Notes: generated by a model from the letters alone, not told the origin. Numbered from the stretch's first letter, positions 54,137-63,963 are shown. The stretch is DNA of 64,000 nt from Variovorax sp. (GCA_017744935.1 JAGIAI010000028.1:1-64000); one strand, 5' to 3'. Made by a program: numbers and translations.

Positions 54137-54817
54137 GTGTCTGATCGCTTTTCAGCTCCCCCATCTGCCCTTGGGCTCTCGCGAAACGCCGTCATTGGTG
54201 GCGGCGTGGTGTTATTGCATGTGGCTGCCCTTTGGGCGCTACAGAGCGGGCTTCTACGCCGCGCTGCAGAAGTCGTGATTCCAGTTGAGATCCTCAGCGA
54301 ATTCGTCGAGCCCCCCAAACCCAAGGAGCCGCCACCACCCCCTCCCCCACCGGAGCCTAGGCGGCAGATCACCAAGACGCCTCCGCCGCCGCGGCCACAG
54401 GCGATTCGCGAGCCGAAGCCCGCTCCCACCGCGCCGACCGGCAGCCTCGAGCCACCTCCGCCGCCGGCGCCCATTGCCGCACCGGCACCGCCGGAGCCGC
54501 CTGCTCCGCCACCCGCGCCACCAGCGCCGCCTTCGGTCCAATTGCCGTCGAGCAACGCTGACTACCTGCAGAACCCGAAGCCGGTATATCCGGCGATGAG
54601 CAAGCGCCTCGGCGAACAGGGCAAGACCATCGTGCGCGTTCTCATCGGCGCGGACGGGCTGCCCAAGCAGGCAAGCATCTTCAAGTCCAGCGGCTATGAC
54701 CGGCTGGATGAGGCAGCGCGCCAGGCGGTCATGAGCTGGCGCTACGTGCCGGGTAAACGAAATGGCGTCGTTGAGCAAATGGAATTCAACGTCCCGATCA
54801 ACTGGGTTCTCAATTAA
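54137..54817 (+). CDS. tonB: Energy transducer TonB
   Basis: An approximately 226-residue protein. An N-terminal membrane anchor (AVIGGGVVLLHVAALWAL) is followed by EILSEFVEPPKPKEPPPPPP and a long proline-rich span crossing the periplasm. The C-terminal TonB domain is YPAMSKRLGEQGKTIVRVLI to the end. It passes proton-motive force to outer-membrane siderophore and haem receptors. A GTG start at 54137 is preferred; no clear ribosome site is seen. exbB follows 20 bases on. Confidence 0.93.
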   Translation: MSDRFSAPPSALGLSRNAVIGGGVVLLHVAALWALQSGLLRRAAEVVIPVEILSEFVEPPKPKEPPPPPPPPEPRRQITKTPPPPRPQAIREPKPAPTAPTGSLEPPPPPAPIAAPAPPEPPAPPPAPPAPPSVQLPSSNADYLQNPKPVYPAMSKRLGEQGKTIVRVLIGADGLPKQASIFKSSGYDRLDEAARQAVMSWRYVPGKRNGVVEQMEFNVPINWVLN

Positions 54818-54837
54818 TTTCTCTGGAGTAGCTTCGT

Positions 54838-55551
54838 ATGGATTCCCAATTTGGCCTGATGAACGTCTGGCATCAAGGTGACTTTGTCACCAAGGCCGTG
54901 GCGGTGCTGTTGATCGGCATGTCACTCGCATCCTGGATCGTCATCCTGATCAAGGCACTCGACGTCGTCCGGTACAAGCGTCTCGCCAAGCACTCGCAGG
55001 ATTTCTGGCACAGCGAAGACTTCGCGACTGCGCTCAACAAGCTCGGCAGCGATGACAGCAATCCTTTCCGCGCGCTCGCGCTCGAAGGCCGCGAAGCCGC
55101 GGCGCACCATCGCAACACCAAGGCGCACCTGCATGACGCGCTGGACGTCAGCGACTGGATCACGCGCGCACTTCGCAACGGCATCGACGAATTCACCGCA
55201 CGCCTGCAGACGGGTCTCGCCGTGCTGGCATCGGTTGGTTCGACAGCACCGTTCATCGGGCTGTTCGGCACGGTGTGGGGCATCTATCACGCCCTCATGA
55301 GCATCGGCTCCGCTGGCCAGGCAACGATCGACAAGGTCGCCGGCCCCATCGGCGAGGCGCTGATCATGACTGCCCTTGGCTTGGCGGTCGCGATCCCTGC
55401 CGTGCTCGGCTACAACGCTCTGGTCCGCGGCAACAAGTTCGTGCTGACCAAGCTCAATAGCTTCGCCCACGATCTTCATGCCTACTTCGTGACTGGCGCG
55501 CGCGTTCAGAGCGGTGGGGAAGCCACAGTTGTCGCACTCAAGAAGGGCTGA
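54838..55551 (+). CDS. exbB: TonB-complex proton channel ExbB
   Basis: A 237-residue MotA/TolQ/ExbB inner-membrane protein with three helices. The first is FVTKAVAVLLIGMSLASWIV. The family block is GLAVLASVGSTAPFIGLFGT and continues VWGIYHALMSIG. It forms the pentameric channel around ExbD. Five bases separate it from exbD, and TonB is encoded upstream, so the motor is complete. Confidence 0.97.
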   Translation: MDSQFGLMNVWHQGDFVTKAVAVLLIGMSLASWIVILIKALDVVRYKRLAKHSQDFWHSEDFATALNKLGSDDSNPFRALALEGREAAAHHRNTKAHLHDALDVSDWITRALRNGIDEFTARLQTGLAVLASVGSTAPFIGLFGTVWGIYHALMSIGSAGQATIDKVAGPIGEALIMTALGLAVAIPAVLGYNALVRGNKFVLTKLNSFAHDLHAYFVTGARVQSGGEATVVALKKG

Positions 55552-55556
55552 TCATC

Positions 55557-55970
55557 ATGGCCTTCGGAACGCAAGACGAGCCCGATGAGGTGATGAACGA
55601 GATCAATATGACGCCACTGGTCGACGTCATGCTGGTCCTGCTGATCATCTTCATCATTACCGTGCCGGTCATGAAGCACGCCGTGAACATCGACCTCCCG
55701 CGCGCGAGCAGCGAGCCAGAGCAGACCAAGCCACAGAACATTCTGTTCACGGTGGCCGCTGATGGCAGCTACTACTGGAACGAGCAGAAGATCGAGGATT
55801 CGGAATTGCTACCGCGCATGGCTGCGGAAGCAGCGAAGGATCCTCAGCCTGAACTGCACATTCGCGGCGACAAGGCTGTGCGGTATGAGCGCGTTGCTCA
55901 GGCCATGTCGGCTGCTCGGGAAGCGGGAGTGCGCAAGATCGGTTTCGTGACCGAGCCAGAACCGAAGTGA
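55557..55970 (+). CDS. exbD: TonB-complex motor subunit ExbD
   Basis: A 137-residue protein with one membrane helix, NEINMTPLVDVMLVLLIIFI. The aspartate in PLVDVML is the protonation site. The periplasmic domain includes LHIRGDKAVRYERVAQAMSA. It works with ExbB and TonB encoded directly upstream. A small TGAGCCG/CGGCTCA hairpin (55979-55995) follows the stop. Confidence 0.97.
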   Translation: MAFGTQDEPDEVMNEINMTPLVDVMLVLLIIFIITVPVMKHAVNIDLPRASSEPEQTKPQNILFTVAADGSYYWNEQKIEDSELLPRMAAEAAKDPQPELHIRGDKAVRYERVAQAMSAAREAGVRKIGFVTEPEPK

Positions 55971-56018
55971 AGCAACGCTGAGCCGAATCGGCTCAACGAA
56001 AAAAATCCATCGCGACGA

Positions 56019-56050
56019 TTGACTTTTTATTGCGAATCATTATCATTTGC
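56019..56050 (+). promoter_or_regulatory. hemP promoter with Fur box
   Basis: TTGACT (56019-56024) and TATCAT (56041-56046) are 16 bases apart. GCGAATCATTATCATTTGC (56032-56050) is a close match to the Fur palindrome and covers the -10. This predicts repression of hemP when iron is plentiful. Confidence 0.82.
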
Positions 56051-56079
56051 GCATTGCCTCGATCAACGGGATTTTCAAG

Positions 56080-56295
56080 ATGCAAGTAACGCCAAACGCC
56101 TTTTCCGTCCTGAACCACCCTTCGCTGGACCAATCCGGCGGTGGCCGTGCTTCCAGTGATGCGGCTGCGCGTCCCGCCCCGCTGGTCGAAAGCGCCGAGC
56201 TTCTCAAGGGCAACAAGACGGTCGGCATCATGCACAACGGTTCCCTCTATCGTTTGCAGGCCACCAAATTCGGCAAGCTGATCCTGACCAAATAG
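56080..56295 (+). CDS. hemP: Hemin uptake protein HemP
   Basis: A 71-residue small protein ending in the HemP domain: ELLKGNKTVGIMHNGSLYRL, then QATKFGKLILTK. In Burkholderia HemP/HmuP is an activator needed for haem-receptor expression. The start is ATG 56080, the first after the Fur box. No haem-receptor gene follows here. Two terminators come next, so it stands alone. Confidence 0.93.
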   Translation: MQVTPNAFSVLNHPSLDQSGGGRASSDAAARPAPLVESAELLKGNKTVGIMHNGSLYRLQATKFGKLILTK

Positions 56296-56330
56296 CGTCA
56301 GTTCGCCCCTCGCGCAAGTTTCATCGTGGG

Positions 56331-56366
56331 GCGACTCAAGGAGACCATCTCCAAGGGTCGTTTTTT
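56331..56366 (+). terminator. hemP terminator
   Basis: CGAC..GGAG (56332-56343) pairs with CTCC..GTCG (56349-56360) in an interrupted stem, and six T follow. Confidence 0.65.
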
Positions 56367-56421
56367 GCTAGCCAACGGTCCGCCGACTAGCCATGCACTT
56401 TTTTCCACAATGACACCAAAA

Positions 56422-56456
56422 TAAAAACGCCGACCCGAGGTCGGCGTTTTTATTTT
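56422..56456. terminator. Bidirectional terminator between hemP and the GlcG-like gene
   Basis: AACGCCGACC and GGTCGGCGTT form a perfect 10-bp stem with a CGA loop, with A- and T-runs on both sides. Mainly the terminator of the leftward GlcG-like gene. Confidence 0.88.
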
Positions 56457-56468
56457 TGAGGCTACCGA

Positions 56469-56876
56469 TCAAAGACCGAGTGAGGCGATTCCAGCTCGCG
56501 CGATCTGCGCGTCCTCGTTCGATTTGACGCCGCTCACACCAACCGCACCGATGACGTGCCCGTCCTTCACGATCGGCACACCGCCTTCAAGCAGACCCTG
56601 AACGCCCGGCGCGGTGAGGAACGACGTGCGACCGCCGTTGATCATGTCTTCATAGGTCTTGCTTTCGCGGCGCCCCATTGCAGCGGTGTGGGCCTTGGCC
56701 GGCGCGATGTGGGAAGAAAGCGCTGCGGCGCCGTCGAGGCGCTGCAGCCAGAGCAGATTGCCGCCGTCGTCGGCGATCGCGATGGTCACTGCCCAGTTGT
56801 TCTTGACAGCTTCGGCTTCGGCGGCCGCGGCGATCGCCTTGACATCGGCGAGTTCGAGGAAAGACTTGGTTTTCAT
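56469..56876 (-). CDS. GlcG/HbpS-family heme-binding-like protein
   Basis: A 135-residue protein: DVKAIAAAAEAEAVKNNWAV, then IADDGGNLLWLQRLDGA and GVPIVKDGHVIGAVGVSG. Members include GlcG of glycolate operons and the haem sensor HbpS, as well as PduO-like corrinoid proteins. No glycolate genes are near. Its position beside hemP makes haem or iron binding plausible but unproven. The start at 56876 (MKTKSFLE) is chosen. Confidence 0.85.
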   Translation of the reverse strand: MKTKSFLELADVKAIAAAAEAEAVKNNWAVTIAIADDGGNLLWLQRLDGAAALSSHIAPAKAHTAAMGRRESKTYEDMINGGRTSFLTAPGVQGLLEGGVPIVKDGHVIGAVGVSGVKSNEDAQIARAGIASLGL

Positions 56877-57042
56877 GGATCGTCCCAGAAAGTTGCGCAA
56901 CCTAGAAGCATAGCGCTCGCAAATGGTCGACCGCCTAGCGCGCTAACACCGTTCGGATCCGGGTATTTGTTTTTTGCGCCTCTTGTGGCGCCCTAGAATG
57001 CGCCCCAACTGCGCGCTGCAGCACATTTGTGGAGTTTCAGTA

Positions 57043-57744
57043 ATGAACGACCCTGTCAACACACTCGCCACCTCCGCCAGCTACGGCCAGGCACTACCTC
57101 AGGCGGAGCGTCATCGCGTTCTGCGCAACACCTATTGGCTTCTGGCCCTTAGTCTCCTTCCGACGGTCCTCGGCGCATGGCTCGGGGTTGCAACGGGAAT
57201 CACCCGCTCGCTCACGGGCGGCGTCGGACTGATCGTGTTCCTCGCTGGCGCCTATGGCTTCATATTCGCGATCGAGAAGACCAAGAATTCCGGCGCTGGG
57301 GTTCCAGTGCTTCTGGGCTTCACGTTCTTCATGGGCCTGATGCTCTCGCGCCTGATTGCGATGGTGCTCGGATTCAAGAACGGGCCCGAACTCGTCATGA
57401 CCGCATTCGGTGGCACTGCCGGCGTCTTCTTTGTCATGGCCTCCTTGGCGACGGTCGTCAAGCGCGATCTTTCGGGGATGTCCAAGTGGCTGTTTGTCGG
57501 CGCCCTGGTGTTGATGGTCGGCGCGATCATCAACGTTTTCATCGGTTCGACTGCCGGCATGCTCGCGATTTCGGTCGCGGCGATCGGCATCTTCTCGGCG
57601 TACATGTTGTACGACCTCAAGCAGATCATCGACGGCGGCGAAACCAATTACATCAGCGCGACTCTCGCGCTGTACCTGGATCTATTCAATGTCTTCCAGA
57701 GCCTTCTGTCGCTTCTGGGCATCCTGGGTGGCGAGCGCGACTGA
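57043..57744 (+). CDS. BAX inhibitor-1/YccA-family membrane protein
   Basis: A 233-residue protein with seven helices. The family block near the end is YMLYDLKQIIDGGETNYISA, including the aspartates that form the pH-sensing pair in BsYetJ. The last helix is LFNVFQSLLSLLGILGG. E. coli YccA binds FtsH; others leak calcium. GGAG upstream supports ATG 57043. It is monocistronic with its own terminator. Confidence 0.95.
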   Translation: MNDPVNTLATSASYGQALPQAERHRVLRNTYWLLALSLLPTVLGAWLGVATGITRSLTGGVGLIVFLAGAYGFIFAIEKTKNSGAGVPVLLGFTFFMGLMLSRLIAMVLGFKNGPELVMTAFGGTAGVFFVMASLATVVKRDLSGMSKWLFVGALVLMVGAIINVFIGSTAGMLAISVAAIGIFSAYMLYDLKQIIDGGETNYISATLALYLDLFNVFQSLLSLLGILGGERD

Positions 57745-57766
57745 ACTCGAAGCGCCTCGCCTCACG

Positions 57767-57793
57767 AAAAAGGGTCCTGACGGACCCTTTTTT
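57767..57793. terminator. Terminator between the BI-1-like gene and rlmD
   Basis: AAAAAGGGTCC (57767-57776 region) and GGACCCTTTTTT (57782-57793) form a stem with a TGAC loop. It works in both directions for the convergent genes. Confidence 0.9.
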
Positions 57794-59226
57794 CATGCCC
57801 GATCGAACACCGCGACTGACTCGACATGCGCAGTGTGCGGAAACATGTTCACCACGCCCGCAAACGCGCATCGATAACCTGCCTGATGGACCAGCAGACC
57901 CGCATCGCGGGCCAGCGTCGAGGGATTGCAGCTCACATAGACGATACGCTTGGGCGGCACCCATCCCGCCTTCAGTTCCGGCTGCTGATGCAGGTCCGCC
58001 AAGGCCTTCGCCAGCGCGAACGCGCCTTCGCGCGGCGGATCGACCAACCACTTTTCAGCCGAGCCATCAGCTACAAGCATCTCAGGCGTCATTTCGAACA
58101 GATTGCGTGCGACGAAGCGGGTCGCGGCAAGCTCGCGACGAGCCGCCGTGGCGGGACGGTTCCGTTCGAAATTGTCGGTTGCACGAGCCACCAGCGTGTC
58201 GCTGCCTTCGATTCCCAGCACCTCTGTCGCCCGACTCGCGAGCGGCAGCGTGAAATTGCCCAGCCCGCAGAACCAGTCGATGACTCGCTCGTCCGGCTGG
58301 ACGTCGAGCAAGCGGAGCGCCCGACTGACGAGTACCCGGTTGATGTGCGGATTGACCTGCGTGAAATCCGTCGGCTTGAACGGCATCCTGACGCCGAACT
58401 CTGGCAATTCGTACGCCAGCGCCGCGCCTCCTTCCTCGAGCAACTTGACGGTGTCCGGCCCCTTGGCCTGCAGCCACCATTGCACGCCCTCGTGCTCCGC
58501 CGCGAATGCCTTCAGGCGATCAATGTCCGCACCCGACAGAGGCTCCAGATGTCGCAGCACGAGCGCGATCACGCCCAGACCAAGCCCGTCTGCCGCATCA
58601 CCGCACGCGAGTTCAATCTGCGGACAGGTATCACGCGCATCCAGTGATCCGATCAGCCCACGCAGCGGCATCAGCATGTCGCTGACCTGTCGCGGCAGCA
58701 CGGGGCATACCTTCATGTCCGCCAGATAGCGGCTCTTGCGCTCATGGAAGCCGATAAGTACCGTGCCCTTCTTGATCACATGTCGCACCGACAGGCGCGC
58801 GCGATACCGGTAGTGCCATGCCGGCCCTTCGAGCGGACGCAGGATGTTCTCCGGCCGGACTTTGCCAAGGTGCCAAAGGTTGTCCTCCAGTGCCCGTTGC
58901 TTCACGGCCACTTGTGCAGCGGCATCGAGGTGCTGCATCTTGCAACCACCGCATGCGCCGGCATGCAAGCCGAAGTGCGGACAACCAGGCCGCACACGCT
59001 GGGACGACTCGCGGCCGATCTTCGTGACCGTGCCCTGCTCCCAGTTGTTCTTCTTGCGGTGCACGTTGAGCTGCACCTGCTCGAACGGCAATGCGCCTTC
59101 GATGAACACGACCATTCCGTTGGCCTTGTGGGCCACACCCTGCGCATCGAGGTCGAGTGACTCAACCTGCAGCCATTCATCGTTGGAGCGCTGCTGCTCC
59201 TCGTTCTTCACTTTCGAATCCGTCAT
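57793..59226 (-). CDS. rlmD: 23S rRNA (uracil-1939-C5)-methyltransferase RlmD
   Basis: A 477-residue SAM enzyme of the RumA class. The N-terminal TRAM domain (about 20-80) carries [20 protein letters not shown]. The [4Fe-4S] cysteines lie in [20 protein letters not shown] and KVCPVLPRQ. The methylase core has [20 protein letters not shown] and the catalytic cysteine in [19 protein letters not shown]. It follows rpoS by 38 bases in the same direction. Confidence 0.96.
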   Translation of the reverse strand: MTDSKVKNEEQQRSNDEWLQVESLDLDAQGVAHKANGMVVFIEGALPFEQVQLNVHRKKNNWEQGTVTKIGRESSQRVRPGCPHFGLHAGACGGCKMQHLDAAAQVAVKQRALEDNLWHLGKVRPENILRPLEGPAWHYRYRARLSVRHVIKKGTVLIGFHERKSRYLADMKVCPVLPRQVSDMLMPLRGLIGSLDARDTCPQIELACGDAADGLGLGVIALVLRHLEPLSGADIDRLKAFAAEHEGVQWWLQAKGPDTVKLLEEGGAALAYELPEFGVRMPFKPTDFTQVNPHINRVLVSRALRLLDVQPDERVIDWFCGLGNFTLPLASRATEVLGIEGSDTLVARATDNFERNRPATAARRELAATRFVARNLFEMTPEMLVADGSAEKWLVDPPREGAFALAKALADLHQQPELKAGWVPPKRIVYVSCNPSTLARDAGLLVHQAGYRCAFAGVVNMFPHTAHVESVAVFDRA

Positions 59227-59264
59227 GCCCCGATTGTCTCAGGCAGCGCGCCCAAGCCTTGCGC

Positions 59265-60308
59265 TCACAGAAGAGCGTCGCGCTGTACGCCGGCCCGCAA
59301 CAGTTGCCGTCGCATCTTGGCAAGTGCCTCGTTCTGAATCTGCCGTACCCGCTCGCGCGTCAGGCCAAGGCGAACACTCAACACCTCGAGCGTTTCAGGA
59401 TCGCGGTCATGCAGACCGTAGCGGCCTTCGAGTACCTCGCGTTCACGCTCGGTGAGAGCCAGGATCCATTGATCGAGAAGCCGCTCTATCTCGTGCGTCT
59501 GCGTGACACCGGTGGGATCGCCCCCCTCATCGTCCGACGCCACTGTGTCGGCGAGCGTGAAGCTGTCTTCACCGCGATCATTGCCGGCGTCCAGCGAACG
59601 CGGTGCCTCGGCGAGCGCCAGAAGATCAGCCACTTCCTGGACCTCGCGGCCCAGCAACGCAGCAACATCTTCGACTCGAATGCCGTCAGGTCGACGGGCC
59701 AGGAACTCGGGATCACCCTCCAGCGTCCGGCGTGCGCGCATCACCTGCTGCAGTTCGCGCACGACATGAACCGGCAGACGGATCGCGCGCGCCTGCATCA
59801 TCGCGGCACGTTCGATCGATTGACGGATCCACCAGGTCGCGTACGTGGAAAAGCGGAACCCCCGCTCGGGCTCGAACTTGTTGATCGCATGCATCAGTCC
59901 GAGGTTGCCTTCCTCGATCAGATCCGCCATCGGCACGCCGCGACCGAGATAGCCCTTGGCGATGTTCACGACGAGGCGAAGGTTGTGCTCGATCATCGAC
60001 TGCCGCGCGGCGAAGTCCCCGCTTCGCGCGGCGCACGCGGTTCGATACTCCTCCTCGGGAGTAAACAGCTCGGTCCGACGGATCTCACGCAGATAGAGCG
60101 TGAGCGAATCGCCGCTCTCACCCGAAAGGTCAAAAGCGACTGGACTGCGCAGGCTCTCGTCGCGACCGTCGCTCGCTACGCCATCGATCGGATCGTGGGC
60201 GTTCGTGCCGCCGGACTCGCCGGCGTGTCCGGATTCGTGAGTCGATGTCCCGCCATCACCCGCCCCTCGCCGCACGACCGGAGTGCGATAAGGGCGGGAG
60301 TTGGCCAT
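59265..60308 (-). CDS. rpoS: RNA polymerase sigma factor RpoS
   Basis: A 347-residue stationary-phase/general stress sigma factor. A variable N-terminal part of about 70 residues is followed by region 1.2 ([20 protein letters not shown]), region 2 ([35 protein letters not shown]), region 3 and region 4 ([20 protein letters not shown]). It begins six bases after nlpD. In related bacteria its main promoter lies inside nlpD. Confidence 0.96.
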   Translation of the reverse strand: MANSRPYRTPVVRRGAGDGGTSTHESGHAGESGGTNAHDPIDGVASDGRDESLRSPVAFDLSGESGDSLTLYLREIRRTELFTPEEEYRTACAARSGDFAARQSMIEHNLRLVVNIAKGYLGRGVPMADLIEEGNLGLMHAINKFEPERGFRFSTYATWWIRQSIERAAMMQARAIRLPVHVVRELQQVMRARRTLEGDPEFLARRPDGIRVEDVAALLGREVQEVADLLALAEAPRSLDAGNDRGEDSFTLADTVASDDEGGDPTGVTQTHEIERLLDQWILALTEREREVLEGRYGLHDRDPETLEVLSVRLGLTRERVRQIQNEALAKMRRQLLRAGVQRDALL

Positions 60309-60314
60309 GGCACG

Positions 60315-61274
60315 TTAGCGTGGCGGCAGGTACCGAGCCGGGTCGACCGGCTTGCCCTGACGGCGTATTTCAAAGTGCAGCTTGACGCGATCAGCGTCAC
60401 TGTTGCCCATCTCGGCAATCTTCTGCCCCTTCTGCACGGACTGGTCCTCCTTGACCAGCAGCGTACGGTTGTGCGCATAGGCGGTCAGATAGGTGTTGTT
60501 GTGCTTCAGGATGATGAGGTTGCCGTAACCCCTCAAACCAGCGCCAGCGTAGACCACGCGGCCATCTGCGGCTGCGAGAACCGAATCGCCGGCCTTGCCG
60601 CTAATGTCGAGGCCCTTGTTCTTGGCCTCATCGAAGCCCGCGATCAAGGTGCCTTGCGCAGGCCAGATCCAGCCCACATCCTCGTCACCCGATGCCGAAG
60701 CTGCGGGCGGAGTCGGCGATGCGGTCAACGGCACGGGCGGCTTGGCCGCGCCGTTCGTGGCCCCATTGGCTGACGACGCAGCCGCGGCTGCGGTAGCAGG
60801 TGCGACGATCGGTTGCGTCACCGGTCGGGTCGCGGCGCCCGATGTCTCCGTGGTCGATGCGACCGGCGGTGTCGGCGGCACCGTCGCAGCCCCCCCCACA
60901 GGTGGGATCACACGCAACACCTGACCCACTTCGATAAGGTCAGGATTGTCGAGATTGTTCCACTTCGCGATGTTCTGCCAGCTCTGGCCCGTCTCCGCGC
61001 CGATGCGGCGAATCGTGTCGCCAGGTCGCACCGCGTAGTAGCCGGGCTTGCCGTAGTTCTCGATGCCAAGCAGCGGCTTGCCCGACGGATCGGTGGTGAT
61101 CGGAGGCACACCGATGCCCGGCTGGACGCTCGTTGCGCCAGCAGCAGGCGCGCGCGTCATCGCGCCGCGATCCTCGACAGGCACCGGGCCGCTCGGCGTT
61201 GAACATCCCACAATCACGAGCGCAACTGCCAGCGTCATGCCGGCAAGCCAGCCCCGATTGCCAATACCCTGCAT
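60315..61274 (-). CDS. nlpD: NlpD-like amidase activator lipoprotein (LysM plus M23)
   Basis: A 319-residue lipoprotein. The signal ends with a lipobox at VALVIVGCS. A LysM domain (YYAVRPGDTIRRIGAETGQS) binds peptidoglycan. After a Pro/Ala/Thr linker, the M23 domain lacks the HxGxD zinc site (NKGLDIS instead) but keeps the final LHFEIRRQG. It is therefore a non-catalytic activator of cell-wall amidases. AAGGAAGAACAC before ATG 61274 fixes the start. Confidence 0.94.
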   Translation of the reverse strand: MQGIGNRGWLAGMTLAVALVIVGCSTPSGPVPVEDRGAMTRAPAAGATSVQPGIGVPPITTDPSGKPLLGIENYGKPGYYAVRPGDTIRRIGAETGQSWQNIAKWNNLDNPDLIEVGQVLRVIPPVGGAATVPPTPPVASTTETSGAATRPVTQPIVAPATAAAAASSANGATNGAAKPPVPLTASPTPPAASASGDEDVGWIWPAQGTLIAGFDEAKNKGLDISGKAGDSVLAAADGRVVYAGAGLRGYGNLIILKHNNTYLTAYAHNRTLLVKEDQSVQKGQKIAEMGNSDADRVKLHFEIRRQGKPVDPARYLPPR

Positions 61275-61285
61275 GTGTTCTTCCT

Positions 61286-62059
61286 TCAAGCAATTCCCGA
61301 TTTTAGGGGGACAAAGTGAACCGCCTCAAGAACGCGACGCTCGGTTCCACGCGCGGTTTTGTCAATGACAACGAGGGCTTGCCCACCCGTCGATGATTGG
61401 GTCGGTGCGACGATCCTGCCGCCCACAGCGAGCTGTGCAACCCACGCTTCGGGGACTGCCTCCCCGCCTGCTGCAGCGATGATGCCGGCGTACGGCGCGC
61501 CCTTGGCGTAGCCAACCATTCCATCACCCAGCAAGAGGTGAACCGTCGCGAGACGAAACGGCCGCAGATTCGCGCGCGCACGTTCATGAAGCCCTCGTAG
61601 TCGCTCGATGCTGTAGACCTCGCTCGCGACATGACTCAGCACTGCGGCCTGATAGCCGCAACCCGTGCCGATCTCGAGCACCCGACCCAGTCGGTCGGCC
61701 GGTTTGTTTGCGAGCGACGGCGCACCGAGCAACAGTTCGATCATGCGCGCCACCACATTGGGCTTTGAGATGGTCTGACCGAGTCCAATCGGCAGGCTGG
61801 TGTCTTCGTAGGCCTGATTGACCAGCGCACTATCGACAAACATGTGTCGCTCGACCGTGCCCATCGCCCGCAACACACGCCCATCGGCGATGCCTTGCGC
61901 AGCAAGGCGTTGCACCATGCGGGCGCGCACGGCATCCGACGCCATGGAGGGTGTCGCGTGCACCGTCGGTCTTGCGGGGGTTGAAGAAGTCCGCCCGCGA
62001 ACTGCCGGAGGTGCCCCGGTCGTCAGTCGCGCCGGAAATCCAGGACGTTGACCCGCCAT
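61286..62059 (-). CDS. pcm: Protein-L-isoaspartate O-methyltransferase
   Basis: A 257-residue repair enzyme that methylates isoaspartyl residues. The SAM motif is VLEIGTGCGYQAAVLSHVAS. GQTISKPNVVARMIELLLGA and LLGDGMVGYAKGAPYAGIIA are family blocks. The N-terminal about 45 residues (Pro/Thr/Ala-rich) extend beyond the usual 210-residue enzyme. ATG 62059 lies one base after the surE stop, so the two are coupled. Confidence 0.95.
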   Translation of the reverse strand: MAGQRPGFPARLTTGAPPAVRGRTSSTPARPTVHATPSMASDAVRARMVQRLAAQGIADGRVLRAMGTVERHMFVDSALVNQAYEDTSLPIGLGQTISKPNVVARMIELLLGAPSLANKPADRLGRVLEIGTGCGYQAAVLSHVASEVYSIERLRGLHERARANLRPFRLATVHLLLGDGMVGYAKGAPYAGIIAAAGGEAVPEAWVAQLAVGGRIVAPTQSSTGGQALVVIDKTARGTERRVLEAVHFVPLKSGIA

Positions 62060-62060
62060 G

Positions 62061-62825
62061 TCAGAAAGACTCGCCGAGTCGAGCCACCGTGTCTCGCCAG
62101 TCGCCCAGACAGGCATGGTCGGTCAGATCGATCTGCAATGGCGTCAATGCGACATGGCCCTCCGCCGTCGCATGGAAGTCGGTGCCCTCTCCGCTGTCCT
62201 TCGCACCACCCGCGCCGGCGATCCAATACATGGTTTCGCCGCGCGGGCTGTCCTGGGTGATCACCTTTTCGGCGGCATGACGGCGGCCGAGCCTGCACAC
62301 CTTCACCGGCTTCAGATCTTCGAACGGCAGGTTGGGGATGTTGACGTTGAGCAGGAATGCGGGGCCGCCGATCATCTTCTCGCGTTCGATCTGCTGGACG
62401 AGCCTTCTTGCAGCGCGCGCGGCCGCGTCGATGTGCGCCCAACCCTTCTCGATCTGGGAAAACGCAATGGCAGGAATGCCGAACAGATAGGCCTCCATCG
62501 CCGCACCGACCGTGCCAGAGTAGATCGTGTCGTCGCCCATGTTGGCGCCATTATTGATGCCCGAGACCACAAGATCCGGTTTGTAGTCAAGCAAGCCCTT
62601 CAGGGCGATGTGCACGCAATCCGCGGGCGTTCCGGTCACATACCGAAAACCGTTGTGTGCGGCATGCACATACAGCGGCGCGGCCAACGTCAATGCGTTG
62701 GACTTGGCGCTGTTGTTGTGCTCGGGGGCGACCACCTCGACATCGGCCACATCCTTCAATGCGTCATGCAGTGCCACGATGCCTGGAGCCTGGTATCCGT
62801 CGTCGTTCGAAATGAGTATCTTCAT
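62061..62825 (-). CDS. surE: 5'/3'-nucleotidase SurE
   Basis: A 254-residue metal-dependent nucleotidase/exopolyphosphatase. MKILISNDDGYQAPGIVALH carries the DD metal ligands, and PDLVVSGINNGANMGDDTIY the second metal and phosphate site. It is the first gene of the leftward surE-pcm-nlpD-rpoS-rlmD stretch, a conserved stress-survival block. Confidence 0.97.
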   Translation of the reverse strand: MKILISNDDGYQAPGIVALHDALKDVADVEVVAPEHNNSAKSNALTLAAPLYVHAAHNGFRYVTGTPADCVHIALKGLLDYKPDLVVSGINNGANMGDDTIYSGTVGAAMEAYLFGIPAIAFSQIEKGWAHIDAAARAARRLVQQIEREKMIGGPAFLLNVNIPNLPFEDLKPVKVCRLGRRHAAEKVITQDSPRGETMYWIAGAGGAKDSGEGTDFHATAEGHVALTPLQIDLTDHACLGDWRDTVARLGESF

Positions 62826-62955
62826 GGGCGTCTGGAAGTCCGAAAGATTGTAGGCGGCAGGTGCGTCGCGGCAGGGACAACAGCGTCCTTGCCCGAGGCC
62901 TATCATGGCCCGCTCTCTCAATCATCCCCCCGCCCCATCTACAGGAGACACGAGC

Positions 62956-63942
62956 ATGCATGCATGGCTCTGCGAAAACCCCGTCGGCGTCGATGCGCTG
63001 ACATGGAAAGAACTGCCGACACCACAGCCTGGCCCCGGCCAGGTTCTGGTTGAAATCAAGGCAGCGAGCCTGAACTTCCCCGATCTTCTGATCGTCCAGA
63101 ACAAGTACCAGATCAAGCCGCCGTTGCCTTTCGTACCGGGATCCGAATATGCCGGCGTGGTTGCGGCGGTCGGCGAAGGGGTCAAGAACCTGCGCGTGGG
63201 CCAGAACGTCGCCTGTCTTTCCGGCACCGGCGGCTTCGGAACGCACACGCTCGCGCCGGCGGCCTTGTGCATGCCATTGCCCGATGGATTCGGTCATGTC
63301 GATGCGGCCGCATTCATCATGATTTATGCGACGTCATGGCATGCGCTGATGGATCGCGCCCAATTGAAGGCCGGTGAAACCGTCCTGGTTCTCGGCGCTG
63401 CAGGTGGCGTCGGCACCGCCGCAATTCAGATTGCAAAAGCAGTCGGTGCCAAGGTGATCGCCGCGGCCTCCACCGATGAGAAATGCGAGCTTTGCAAGTC
63501 CATTGGCGCAGATGCGACGATCAACTACACGACGCACGGTCTTCCCAATGCATTCCGCGACGCCGTCAAGGCCGCGACCGACGGCAAAGGACCGGATGTG
63601 ATTTACGACCCGGTCGGCGGCGAATTCGCCGAGCCCGCATTCCGGTCGATTGGATGGCGCGGCCGCTATCTTGTCGTCGGTTTCGCTGCAGGCCCCATTC
63701 CCTCGCTGCCGCTGAATTTGGCGCTCCTCAAAGGCGCCTCCCTGGTCGGCGTGTTCTGGGGAGATTTCGCCAAACGTGAACCGAAGGCGAATGCGCAGAC
63801 GATGGCCGAATTGGCCAAATGGTATGGAGAGGGAAAGATCAAGCCGGTGATCGACAGCACCATGTCCATGGCGGACCTGAAGGCCGCCTACGCGCATATG
63901 GGCTCGCGCGGCGTGAAGGGCAAGCTCGTCCTCGTCAACTAA
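62956..63942 (+). CDS. NADPH:quinone oxidoreductase-like zinc-free MDR protein
   Basis: A 328-residue medium-chain dehydrogenase/reductase of the quinone oxidoreductase (QOR) group. LPFVPGSEYAGVVAAVGEGV is the N-terminal signature. The NADPH motif is VLVLGAAGGVGTAAIQIAKA. Structural-zinc cysteines are absent, as in QOR and enoyl-thioester reductase relatives. ACAGGAGACACGAGC before ATG 62956 fixes the start. Its substrate could be a quinone or an enal. It is divergent from surE. Confidence 0.92.
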   Translation: MHAWLCENPVGVDALTWKELPTPQPGPGQVLVEIKAASLNFPDLLIVQNKYQIKPPLPFVPGSEYAGVVAAVGEGVKNLRVGQNVACLSGTGGFGTHTLAPAALCMPLPDGFGHVDAAAFIMIYATSWHALMDRAQLKAGETVLVLGAAGGVGTAAIQIAKAVGAKVIAAASTDEKCELCKSIGADATINYTTHGLPNAFRDAVKAATDGKGPDVIYDPVGGEFAEPAFRSIGWRGRYLVVGFAAGPIPSLPLNLALLKGASLVGVFWGDFAKREPKANAQTMAELAKWYGEGKIKPVIDSTMSMADLKAAYAHMGSRGVKGKLVLVN

Positions 63943-63963
63943 GGCGCAGCGCGACAAGCCAAC

